DNA of 7,645 bases from an uncultured Clostridia bacterium (GCA_944377765.1 CALWFX010000073.1:1-7645), one strand, 5' to 3'; shown: positions 1-6,593, counted from the first letter of the stretch. Program-made: numbers and translations. The notes: generated by a model from the letters alone, not told the origin.

Positions 1-82
1 AAATTGTAATAATTATTTAATATTGCATAAAGTATATATTTTGATTTATAATCTGCAAGGTTTTCGTACAACCAAACAAAAT

Positions 83-291
83 CCATATAATGATGTTTGC
101 AGGACTAAGAACTGGCGAAGTGTTAGCCTTACTTTCAAAAGGCAACAGATGTGATAAACAAGAATTTTAAAGCGGAAGAAAGCAAGATAAGTCCAAAAGA
201 TATGGAAGATGATGAACTTGACGAAGAACTTGAAAAACTGTTAAGAGAAAAACAAGCCAGACGGAAAAGAAATAAAGATTTTGAAATGTAA
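83..291 (+). pseudogene. Decayed tyrosine recombinase (integrase) remnant
   Basis: Two pieces of a phage-type tyrosine integrase are visible in different frames. From 90 to 170 the reading MMFAGLRTGEVLALLSKG matches the box I region (G-L-R-x-G-E-x-L-A-L) that carries the first catalytic arginine. From 127 to 291 another frame reads PYFQKATDVINKNFKAEE and continues as a charged tail to a TAA at 289-291; its start looks like the segment around and after the catalytic tyrosine of these enzymes. A third frame just upstream (83-97) reads PYNDV, a common lead-in to box I. About 100 or more residues that should lie between box I and the tyrosine are missing, so this is an internal deletion plus frameshifts and not a functional gene. 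It points at the 3' end of the tRNA-Ile gene, the usual place for an integrase. The box I match is persuasive; the tyrosine assignment is tentative. Confidence 0.55.
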
Positions 292-295
292 AAGT

Positions 296-317
296 TTGAC
301 ATCAATTTTGACATCAA
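296..317 (+). repeat. Two direct copies of TTGACATCAA
   Basis: TTGACATCAA occurs at 296-305 and again at 308-317, 12 bp start to start. Each copy is a near-palindrome (TTGA-CA-TCAA), so its orientation is set only by the central CA. They start 5 bp after the stop codon of the integrase remnant and have inverted partners at 415-424 and 437-446. They could be arm-type integrase or excisionase binding sites, or operators; the sequence does not decide between these. Confidence 0.6.
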
Positions 318-326
318 ATAACACAT

Positions 327-346
327 TTTTAGATAGTTTTAGATAG
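327..346 (+). repeat. Tandem TTTTAGATAG duplication
   Basis: The 10-mer TTTTAGATAG is present twice back to back (327-336 and 337-346), just before the terminator hairpin. At about one helical turn it could be a protein-binding repeat or simply a slippage product. Confidence 0.5.
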
Positions 347-351
347 AATTA

Positions 352-388
352 GACCGAAAGTAAAAATTTCACACTTTCGGTCTTTTTT
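352..388 (+). terminator. Intrinsic terminator after the integrase remnant
   Basis: GACCGAAAGT (352-361) pairs perfectly with ACTTTCGGTC (373-382) around an 11-nt loop, and six T follow at 383-388. The other side lacks an A-run, so it acts on the + strand only. It ends the transcript of the former integrase gene. Confidence 0.85.
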
Positions 389-414
389 ATTGGTTAAATT
401 TAATAGAAAAATAT

Positions 415-446
415 TTGATGTCAAAAAACGCAGTAAATGATGTCAA
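415..446 (-). repeat. Two inverted copies of the TTGACATCAA site
   Basis: TTGATGTCAA at 415-424 is the exact reverse complement of the sites at 296-317, and ATGATGTCAA at 437-446 is a one-mismatch copy. The two pairs face each other across the terminator at 352-388, and the inner edge of this pair is about 50 bp from the tRNA 3' end. Confidence 0.6.
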
Positions 447-469
447 AGAATTCATTATAAAAGCATAAT

Positions 470-496
470 AAAAACCCCGATTTTATCGGGGTTTTT
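470..496 (-). terminator. Terminator of tRNA-Ile
   Basis: ACCCCGAT (474-481) pairs with ATCGGGGT (485-492) around a 3-nt loop, with A-runs on one side and T-runs on the other that extend the stem to 12 bp. Read on the - strand it begins one base after the tRNA CCA and ends in TTTTTATTATG. It also has five T on the + strand, so it may stop transcription in both directions. Confidence 0.85.
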
Positions 497-497
497 G

Positions 498-574
498 TGG
501 TTGGCTTGAGTGGACTCGAACCACCGACCCCCACCTTATCAGGGTGGTGCTCTAACCGACTGAGCTACAAGCCA
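498..574 (-). tRNA. tRNA-Ile (anticodon GAT)
   Basis: Read on the - strand this folds as a complete cloverleaf of 77 nt. The acceptor TGGCTTG pairs with CAAGCCA, the D-arm contains GCTCAGTCGGTTAGAGC, the anticodon stem CCACC/GGTGG holds the loop CTGATAA, and the T-loop is TTCGAGT. The anticodon GAT (538-540 on the + strand) reads ATC and ATT isoleucine codons. The discriminator is A and CCA is encoded (498-500). The gene stands alone with its own promoter and terminator. tRNA-Ile(GAT) is usually found in the 16S-23S spacer, so a solitary copy is noteworthy. Its 3' end faces the integrase remnant, making it the likely attachment site of a lost or decayed element. Confidence 0.97.
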
Positions 575-635
575 TCAAATAAACATTCCAAAAATATTGG
601 CGGGGATAAAGCCATATTTTCACGAATGCTTTTTT

Positions 636-664
636 ATTATACAAATAATAAGGTTGTTTGTCAA
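636..664 (-). promoter_or_regulatory. Consensus sigma-A promoter of tRNA-Ile
   Basis: On the - strand TTGACA (659-664) and TATAAT (636-641) are separated by exactly 17 bp, a perfect vegetative promoter. Transcription would start near 629, giving a leader of about 55 nt before the tRNA. Such strength suits a stable RNA gene. Confidence 0.93.
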
Positions 665-715
665 CTATTTATTAATAAATTTCCAAAAAAATGTTTAAAT
701 TTTAAAACGAGTGAT

Positions 716-1384
716 TTATTTCTTGTTTTCATCGTTTTTAGTGCTGTCTTGACTGGCATTTTCAATATTTTCTTCTATATTGTTATTTTTTTCAGAATTA
801 TTTTCACTATCTTTTTCTGTATTAACTTTATCTTGAGAATTTTCTTTCTTCTCTTCCACTTTTATTTCAGTAGGCTTTGTTGGGTCATATTGTGGAGTTG
901 CAGGATTTTCTTCTTTTGGATTTAACAAATCTTCCATGTTTTTATTTTTGCTTTTAATAAATGCCCTATAAGCAAAAATTCCAACGAATAAAAAGAAAAT
1001 TGTTAATGCAAGTTCAATTAATGTTTCAACCAAAAGCCCACCACCGAGAAGTTTGAATAAATAAGGTCCAATTTCAGCATAAGTCATTGTGTCTTGATAG
1101 CCCACATACAAAATTAAACTTAAAGTTAAAAGATATGTTAAGGCAAGTTCAATTAAAGAAATGAAAAATATAATAAAATATCCCTTTTTGTCCATTTTAA
1201 GGTTATATTTTTTATATCCCCAACCTGTAAAAAAAATCATTGCAGCAGGCACAAGCCACTGAAAATAGTTTACAACATATAGTAACCCCCAAAGTAGACA
1301 CCCTATAAGCCCCATGCCAACTGCTGTTAAAATGGCAAACAATAAATTTGGAGTTTCTTCAATTATATCATCTTCTTTAACCAT
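716..1384 (-). CDS. Four-helix membrane protein with charged C-terminal tail
   Basis: This 222-residue protein is not recognised by name. Hydrophobic segments lie at about 13-38, 41-57, 68-94 and 118-142, so four membrane helices are expected, with a further hydrophobic or amphipathic stretch near 105-117. Residues 143-222 form a long polar tail rich in Glu, Lys, Asn and Asp, with no Cys or Trp and probably disordered; under the positive-inside rule the Lys-rich start of this tail (IKSKNKN) suggests it is cytoplasmic. The N-terminal half resembles the small Gly-rich membrane domains common in uncharacterised Clostridial proteins. The segment LIELALT occurs at 77-83 and 122-128, backed by a near-identical DNA repeat, so helices 3 and 4 may be duplicates. 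The ATG at 1384 has a modest ribosome site (AAAAGG, 7 nt upstream). The gene ends about 140 bp from the tRNA and is transcribed alone. No function is claimed. Confidence 0.85.
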   Translation of the reverse strand: MVKEDDIIEETPNLLFAILTAVGMGLIGCLLWGLLYVVNYFQWLVPAAMIFFTGWGYKKYNLKMDKKGYFIIFFISLIELALTYLLTLSLILYVGYQDTMTYAEIGPYLFKLLGGGLLVETLIELALTIFFLFVGIFAYRAFIKSKNKNMEDLLNPKEENPATPQYDPTKPTEIKVEEKKENSQDKVNTEKDSENNSEKNNNIEENIENASQDSTKNDENKK

Positions 1385-1414
1385 AATTTTACCTTTTTAT
1401 TATAAGTTATATAT

Positions 1415-1444
1415 ATTTAATCACATAAAAATGTGTTTAGTCAA
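1415..1444 (-). promoter_or_regulatory. Possible promoter of the membrane protein gene
   Basis: On the - strand TTGACT (1439-1444) is followed after 18 bp by TTAAAT (1415-1420). The -35 box is good and the -10 box weak; other A/T hexamers nearby could serve. One copy of AAAAATGTGTTT lies in the spacer, where a regulator would block polymerase. Confidence 0.3.
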
Positions 1445-1476
1445 GAAATATTAAAAATGTGTTTGCACACATTTTT
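1427..1476. promoter_or_regulatory. Divergent intergenic repeats AAAAATGTGTTT with hairpin
   Basis: AAAAATGTGTTT is present at 1427-1438 and 1453-1464, 26 bp apart. Each copy is also half of a dyad: CACAT/ATGTG at 1423-1436, and AAAATGTGT/ACACATTTT at 1454-1475. The second dyad is followed on the + strand by a T-rich run to 1485. These elements lie between two divergent genes. They may be operators shared by both, or the second may be a leader terminator in front of the gene at 1529. Confidence 0.5.
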
Positions 1477-1528
1477 TCTTTTTTTAATAGATTAATAATG
1501 ACGAAAAACTCGTCAAAAGGAGAAATTT

Positions 1529-2029
1529 ATGACCTGTTTTACAAAATGTGGAGTTGGTTGTTGTCCTAACACGCCAAATCCTATTTGGGTTTTAGGTAAT
1601 TGCTCCAATTCAAACAATGTTGTCAATCCTGTGATATTATCTTCATTCGGATTTTTTCAAAATACATTAGGCGGAGCAGTTACAACTGATGCAATAATTC
1701 CAGTTACTCTTGCTAGTTCTCAAGGCAGTAAGATAACTCAAAGCACAACAACAGCTGGAGCGGTAAACTTAACCCCTGGAACATATGAAATAACCTATTT
1801 TGTTAATGCCACCATTCCTGCTTCAACCAACTTAACAGTTGGGCTTAGAGCAAATGGCATTCAAGTGGAAGGTTCAACTGCAACAGTGACTAACACAGCA
1901 TCAAATCAAATAGCCCTTTCAAAAACAATTGTTTTAACAGTTCCTGTGAACACAACTTTAGAATTATATAATGCTGGAACTGACACTGTAACAATTTCAA
2001 ATGCCAACATCACAGTTAAGGAATTATAA
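1529..2029 (+). CDS. Cys-rich small protein with BclA/TNF-like jelly-roll domain
   Basis: The 166-residue product starts with a cysteine cluster (C3, C7, C11, C12, C25) and has no hydrophobic signal peptide. From about residue 39 to the end it has the alternating Thr/Val/Asn-rich pattern of the C-terminal beta domain of BclA-type exosporium proteins and related collagen-tail proteins: a PGTYEITYFVNAT strand, a GLRANGIQV strand, an IALSKTIVLTVPVNTTLELYN block and the ending NITVKEL. Known relatives trimerise as a C1q/TNF-like jelly roll at the tip of spore or cell surface fibres, normally after Gly-X-Y repeats, which are absent here. The cysteines could crosslink or anchor the protein in a spore layer; this is inference. 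AAAAGGAG at 1515-1522, six bases before the ATG, fixes the start. The gene is monocistronic and ends in the shared terminator at 2028-2061. Confidence 0.85.
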   Translation: MTCFTKCGVGCCPNTPNPIWVLGNCSNSNNVVNPVILSSFGFFQNTLGGAVTTDAIIPVTLASSQGSKITQSTTTAGAVNLTPGTYEITYFVNATIPASTNLTVGLRANGIQVEGSTATVTNTASNQIALSKTIVLTVPVNTTLELYNAGTDTVTISNANITVKEL

Positions 2030-2061
2030 AAATAAATCACGATTATTCGTGATTTATTTTT
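2028..2061. terminator. Shared bidirectional terminator of two convergent genes
   Basis: A perfect 14-bp stem, AAAAATAAATCACG (2028-2041) with its complement at 2048-2061, closes a 6-nt loop. Its A and T ends supply a U-tract on either strand. It overlaps the stop codon of the + gene (2027-2029) and contains the stop codon of the - strand helicase (2054-2056), so both genes end inside one hairpin. Confidence 0.85.
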
Positions 2062-5000
2062 CAAATTTCTTTTTGTTAATGTTGATTGCTTTCACAATGT
2101 TATTTATCACTTTGTCTTTATTAAGCCACCAATCACGACTCCAAACTCTCATAATGCTCCACCCGCGTGATTCCAAAAATTTATTTCTATAAATATCTCT
2201 TTCCATAATTGAATCACTGCTCTTGAATGCCGCGTAATCACATTCAATACCAAGTAAATATCTATCAAGTTTTTTATCATATATTGCTATTGAAAGTTTA
2301 TAGTCAGTATTGCCTAAATTTGTTTCAACATTATATCCAAGTTTAACAAGTTCCGCTTTGATTTCATCTTCAAACTGATTAACAACAAGCGGTTCATTGG
2401 TTTGTGGAAGAGTTGGTTTGAAACTATTTAAAATAAATTGTGCTTCTTTGTTTTTCTTATTAGAAACCGCTCTAACATATTTTAAATAACTTTTAAAAAT
2501 CTTAGGTCCAGCATTTTTTGTTCCTTCCACCATAAGTTCTTCTGGTTCAATGCTGGTGATAACATATATTTTTTCTTTTGCACGAGTGATTGCAACATTT
2601 AAACGATTTTCTCCACCCTCAACAGAAAGTGGTCCAAAATGAGCGACAACTTTGCCATATTCATTTCTTGCATAGCCTATGCTGAAAATGATAATATCGC
2701 GTTCATCCCCTTGCACGTTTTCAAGGTTTTTAATAAAGATTGATGTATCTTCATTGTTTTCCTTTCGGTTTTGCTCGCGAATAAAGGCATCTCTAAATTG
2801 TGAATCCTTTTGACATTCTCTGTCAATCGCATCTTCAATGGCATTCTCTTGCTCAGTATTAAAAGTAATAATTCCAATTGAAGATTTATTTTTCTTATTC
2901 TTAATAAGTTTTTTAAGTAAACTTACCACTGCAGTTGCTTCTTCTTCATTTCTTCTGCCAAGCCATCTGCCATTCACCTTGATGCGTTCAATTGGTTTGT
3001 TGCCAACATTCTTTGAAATGTTTGGTGCAATTTGAAGTTTTCCATCATAAAAAGCATAATTAGAGAAATCAATAAGTTCTTCGTTTTTACTTCTATAGTG
3101 ATAAGTTAAGTTTGCACTTGTAAATCTGGAAGTTGCAAGGTCAAGTAAACTTTCAACTTCAAGCGCTGCTTGCGTTGCAAGGTCAAGGTCATCATCACTG
3201 TCATTACCCATATATCTTTTAACAAATGTTGCTGTTGGCCTTAATTGTTTAGAGTCGCCTGCAACCACAATATATTTCCCCCTGTAAATTACAGGCAAAG
3301 TGTTTTCAATGAATACCTGACTTGCTTCATCAAACAAAATAATATCAAACATATCTTTTTTAAGTGGGAAAATTGTGGAAACGCTTTCAGGAGAAAGAAG
3401 CCAACAAGGGAAAAGTTTTAAAAGAAAATCAGAGTATAAATCCATCATTTTTCTGATAGCCAAAAGCCCCTGTTGCTTTGTAATTTGATAGAGATAGTTT
3501 TTGCTTTCCAAACTTGAATTGAAATAATCTACATATTCCTTTTTGAATTTACCAAGACAAATTTGATTTGAAATTTCTTTTTCATCTTTAAGTAGTGACA
3601 AAATTCTGTTTCTTATGTTTTCAAAGTCAATAATTTTAGATAACTTATCTTTGTTCTGTTCTTCATATTTGATTGTTTCGTGATAAACGCGAATTTGCAA
3701 AAGTTTATCAATAATTTCACGATACTGTCTTGCATTCTTTGAATTTTCATATGCAAAATTTAAAATTATTCTTTCTTCGTCAGTTAACCCTTGAAGCGAA
3801 ACATTGACATCACGAATTTCAATATAGTCTTCAAGCGCGTTTAATAATAGTTTAAGAAAAATTGAATTACCATTAATGATGTTGTCAATTGTCATTAAAT
3901 AACCTTTTTTGTCAAGCACCTTATTTAAAAGAGAATAGTTTGAAATATAACCTTGAATATCTTGCATGGTTTCTTCAAAATTCTTTGTCAATTCTTCTTC
4001 TTTTTTATTCATTTGATGTTTAACAAAAGGGTATGCTGGGAAGAAAAGTTTTGACCAACCAAGCGCAGAAGATAACTTTGGATTTTCCACTTGCAAAATC
4101 ATTTTAACAAGCGGTTTCATGTCTTTAACATCTTCCACACCATTTTCAAGCATATATATCATAAGTTGTCTTGCATGTTTATGCTTTGCAGTGTCAAAGG
4201 GCACAATATTTTTTTGAATAATTTCTTTTAAATATGTTTTAAGTTGATTGATAACATGCACTTCCATTTTTGGCTTTATATGGTCAATAAGTGGATTATT
4301 TTTCTTCAACTCTATGTATCTATAATATAAATTTGCCTTATTCTTTTCATTTATCACACGCAAGGTGGAAGAGAGTTTTCGATAGTCCATTGCCATAATT
4401 TCTTTATTTTTCAGCATCAATTTATACAAAACATAGTCATAACTTTTCTTGCCAATTTTGGCAGAATTGGTATACATCTCTTGAAGGGAAAGTCCAAAAG
4501 GTGTTTTATTGAAAAGTGTGTCGGAAATGACTTGTAAATCTTTAACTTCTTTCTTAATATTTTCTTCCACTTGGTCAAAATCTTCATTGTTTTCAATAAC
4601 ATTTCCGCTGTTCATAACTGCCTGATGCATTTGGTTGCATCTTTCATAAAATTCAACCTTGTTTTTTTCTGCATCAGTGATAAACATACACTTAGAATTT
4701 AAAAGTTTTAAACGATTGAAAACAACATCAAGAGCCGCTTTCTTTTGAGATACAACCAAAACCTTTTTGTTTTTGCAAAGAGCATCAGAAATGATATTCA
4801 CAATTGTTTGGCTCTTACCAGTTCCCGGTGGTCCATAGATGACCAAGTTACCATTTTCGTTAAGTTTTTTGATGGCACTTTCCTGAGCATAGTCAAGGTC
4901 GTTGATTGTGTAAGTTTTCTCGTCAAATTTTTTCTTTTTCTTGGCATTTCTTCCTTGCAAAAGTTGTTCTATTGCCATGGAAGAAAGTCTTTTCTTTTCA

Positions 5001-5863
5001 AGAAGAGTATAGTCGTTGTAAATTGCATTTGCAAGTGGAAATCTTCCAATAACACAAGCATTTACAACCTTTAATTCCCCAAATTTAAAATTACCTTCTT
5101 TGATGTCATCAAACTTAACAAAGCCATCATTAAATCTTCTGTCTAAATCAAATTTAAAGCCATAGGCAGAAAGGTAGTCCATAACATCTTTAACAGTTTT
5201 AAGTTTATAGTCCATCAAATTGTCAAATTCCATCATCATGCCTTCATAATTAAGGCGGTGTTCTTTGGCATAGGCAAGCATTAAAACTTTGTTAAACTGC
5301 ACAAATTCGTCATTTTTAATTTCAAGCGAAACAGTGGTGTCATTTTCAACATTGATAACAACAGGAAAAAGAATAAGCGGTGCTTTAACAGTTATATCCT
5401 TATTTAAAATCCCAGTAACAAAAGGATAGCCCACAAAAAGTTCATATCGCCCTGTTTCTTTTGCAAACTCTTCAATTTCTCTTTTAAGAAGTTTCAAAGC
5501 AGAAACCTGAGAAGTGATAATTTTTTTACCTTCTTCTCTTTTTAACCTTTCACGCCTTAAATTTTCACTTCGCTTTTCTTCCACCGACATTGAAGAAGTA
5601 TCTTTAAACTGCAAAGATATTTTTCCAGCAAGATTAAAAGTATCATACAATTTTTCCTTGTTTTCCTTGCTTATTAAAGCATAACTTGTCCTTTTCCCCT
5701 TCCAAAGAAAAGTATAAAATTCCTGAAATGCATCCTTATCTTTTCCAAGAATTGCACCAATATCATAAGAGTATTTTTTACTTATAGTTCTTGAATATAA
5801 ACTCCTGTTTTTACCACTAATTTCAATTAATCTTTCCTTATAATACTTATAAATTGATTTCAT
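2054..5863 (-). CDS. DUF4011-type SF1 helicase with C-terminal Vsr-like nuclease domain
   Basis: The 1269-residue protein has three parts. Residues 1-170 look like DUF4011: RLIEISGKNRSLY near 11-23, then VKAPLILFPV near 159-168. The core is an Upf1-like superfamily 1 helicase: Walker A GPPGTGKS (344-351), Walker B DEAS (845-848), motif III GDSKQLRPT (869-877), HYRS (922-925), VQGDERD (1050-1056) and NVAITRAK (1088-1096 region, R1094). A long helical insertion lies between Walker A and B. The C-terminal 105 residues match the REase_MTES_1575 fold of the Vsr/PD-(D/E)XK group: E1167, IECD (1206-1209), RVWSRDWW (1239-1246). The Asp usually found in the family's IDLAV strand is Ser1191, so cleavage is uncertain. 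Such proteins are linked to phage defence or DNA processing; the cellular role here is inference. TCACCTT (5868-5874, - strand AAGGTGA) four bases before the ATG supports the start. It is a single-gene unit, somewhat short for DUF4011 helicases. Confidence 0.93.
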   Translation of the reverse strand: MKSIYKYYKERLIEISGKNRSLYSRTISKKYSYDIGAILGKDKDAFQEFYTFLWKGKRTSYALISKENKEKLYDTFNLAGKISLQFKDTSSMSVEEKRSENLRRERLKREEGKKIITSQVSALKLLKREIEEFAKETGRYELFVGYPFVTGILNKDITVKAPLILFPVVINVENDTTVSLEIKNDEFVQFNKVLMLAYAKEHRLNYEGMMMEFDNLMDYKLKTVKDVMDYLSAYGFKFDLDRRFNDGFVKFDDIKEGNFKFGELKVVNACVIGRFPLANAIYNDYTLLEKKRLSSMAIEQLLQGRNAKKKKKFDEKTYTINDLDYAQESAIKKLNENGNLVIYGPPGTGKSQTIVNIISDALCKNKKVLVVSQKKAALDVVFNRLKLLNSKCMFITDAEKNKVEFYERCNQMHQAVMNSGNVIENNEDFDQVEENIKKEVKDLQVISDTLFNKTPFGLSLQEMYTNSAKIGKKSYDYVLYKLMLKNKEIMAMDYRKLSSTLRVINEKNKANLYYRYIELKKNNPLIDHIKPKMEVHVINQLKTYLKEIIQKNIVPFDTAKHKHARQLMIYMLENGVEDVKDMKPLVKMILQVENPKLSSALGWSKLFFPAYPFVKHQMNKKEEELTKNFEETMQDIQGYISNYSLLNKVLDKKGYLMTIDNIINGNSIFLKLLLNALEDYIEIRDVNVSLQGLTDEERIILNFAYENSKNARQYREIIDKLLQIRVYHETIKYEEQNKDKLSKIIDFENIRNRILSLLKDEKEISNQICLGKFKKEYVDYFNSSLESKNYLYQITKQQGLLAIRKMMDLYSDFLLKLFPCWLLSPESVSTIFPLKKDMFDIILFDEASQVFIENTLPVIYRGKYIVVAGDSKQLRPTATFVKRYMGNDSDDDLDLATQAALEVESLLDLATSRFTSANLTYHYRSKNEELIDFSNYAFYDGKLQIAPNISKNVGNKPIERIKVNGRWLGRRNEEEATAVVSLLKKLIKNKKNKSSIGIITFNTEQENAIEDAIDRECQKDSQFRDAFIREQNRKENNEDTSIFIKNLENVQGDERDIIIFSIGYARNEYGKVVAHFGPLSVEGGENRLNVAITRAKEKIYVITSIEPEELMVEGTKNAGPKIFKSYLKYVRAVSNKKNKEAQFILNSFKPTLPQTNEPLVVNQFEDEIKAELVKLGYNVETNLGNTDYKLSIAIYDKKLDRYLLGIECDYAAFKSSDSIMERDIYRNKFLESRGWSIMRVWSRDWWLNKDKVINNIVKAININKKKFEK

Positions 5864-5945
5864 TTTTTCACCTTCGATTTAATTTTAACAAATCTATACA
5901 TAATTTACAAGTTAAAATAAGCAAAATTAAAAATAAAAATAAAAT

Positions 5946-5964
5946 ACATTTACTAAACAAATGT
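5946..5964 (-). terminator. Weak hairpin terminator after the acetyltransferase gene
   Basis: On the - strand ACATTT-(7 nt)-AAATGT begins at the base after the stop codon and is followed by ATTTTATTTTTATTTTT. The stem is only six A/T-rich pairs, so termination would be inefficient; some read-through into the helicase gene is possible, since its own promoter is not obvious. Confidence 0.45.
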
Positions 5965-6576
5965 CTAAAAATTGTTATAGTTATTTGTTCGCTTTTTATT
6001 TTCCTGACGCACTCTGCCAATAACAAAGTCGCCAATATCAGTGTCTTTTGTAACTGTTGTTCCTGCACAAATATATGTTTTGTCTGCCACTTTCACAGGT
6101 GCCACAATATTGACATTGCAACCAATGAAAACATCATTGCCAATCACACTTTGCCTTTTCTCTTTGCCATCATAATTTGCAAACACAACACCGCAACCAA
6201 TATTCACTCTTTCTCCAACAATAGCATCTCCAACATATATAAAATGCGGAATTTTTGTGTCTTTGCCAATTTTGCTGTTTTTAATTTCAACATATGCCCC
6301 AATTTTAACATTATCGCCTATCACACTTCCCTTTCTTAAATTACAAAAAGGTCCAATTTGCACATTTTCTCCTATCTCGCTTTCTGTTATATATGAACTT
6401 TTAATTATCGTTCCATTTTTGATAGTGGAATTTTCAATAACACATTCTCCAACAATCTTAACATTATCGCCAATTTCACAATAGCCAACAAACTTTGCTT
6501 TTTTATCAATTTCACAATGTTTTCCAAATTTAATTTGTGATAAATTTTCTAAACTTTCTACTTTTAAATTTTTCAT
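5965..6576 (-). CDS. Stand-alone GlmU-type glucosamine-1-phosphate acetyltransferase domain
   Basis: The 203-residue product is a left-handed beta-helix of hexapeptide repeats equal to the C-terminal half of GlmU, which acetylates glucosamine-1-phosphate with acetyl-CoA on the way to UDP-GlcNAc for peptidoglycan. From my memory of E. coli GlmU numbering, the active-site residues align without a gap at a constant offset of 252: R81 (R333), K99 (K351), H111 (catalytic H363), Y114 (Y366), N125 (N377), N134/Y135 (N386/Y387), K140 (K392), A171 (A423), R188 (R440); only S405 differs, being C153. The N-terminal uridylyltransferase domain is absent, so UDP transfer must be done by another protein. 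The frame stays open to an ATG at 6696 but that start would overlap the upstream gene by 89 bp and add a non-family extension; the ATG at 6576 begins where the helix begins, though it has no clear ribosome site. An alternative role is acetylation of another amino sugar. Confidence 0.85.
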   Translation of the reverse strand: MKNLKVESLENLSQIKFGKHCEIDKKAKFVGYCEIGDNVKIVGECVIENSTIKNGTIIKSSYITESEIGENVQIGPFCNLRKGSVIGDNVKIGAYVEIKNSKIGKDTKIPHFIYVGDAIVGERVNIGCGVVFANYDGKEKRQSVIGNDVFIGCNVNIVAPVKVADKTYICAGTTVTKDTDIGDFVIGRVRQENKKRTNNYNNF

Positions 6577-6593
6577 ATATTTATTTATGACAA

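Noticed and set aside
1..82. Possible further integrase coding sequence at the left edge
   Set aside because: All frames are interrupted and show no motif that I recognise.
135..326. Open frame on the - strand with a poly-serine run
   Set aside because: It is the antisense of the GAA/GAT-rich acidic tail of the integrase remnant and has no ribosome site.
296..446. CRISPR-like array from the TTGACATCAA copies
   Set aside because: Repeats are only 10 bp, occur in opposite orientations, and lack uniform spacers.
497..925. 142-residue open frame on the + strand
   Set aside because: It runs through the tRNA-Ile gene and lies antisense to the membrane protein tail; its Phe/Ile richness is a shadow of A-rich codons.
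2001..2192. 63-residue open frame on the + strand
   Set aside because: It spans the shared terminator and is antisense to the helicase C-terminus.
4745..5074. 109-residue open frame on the + strand
   Set aside because: It is antisense to the Walker A region of the helicase, with no ribosome site; the helicase motifs fix the true frame.
5854..6339. 161-residue Asn/Ile/Cys-rich open frame on the + strand
   Set aside because: It is antisense to the hexapeptide-repeat gene; periodic I-G-x-N repeats create periodic reverse-strand residues.
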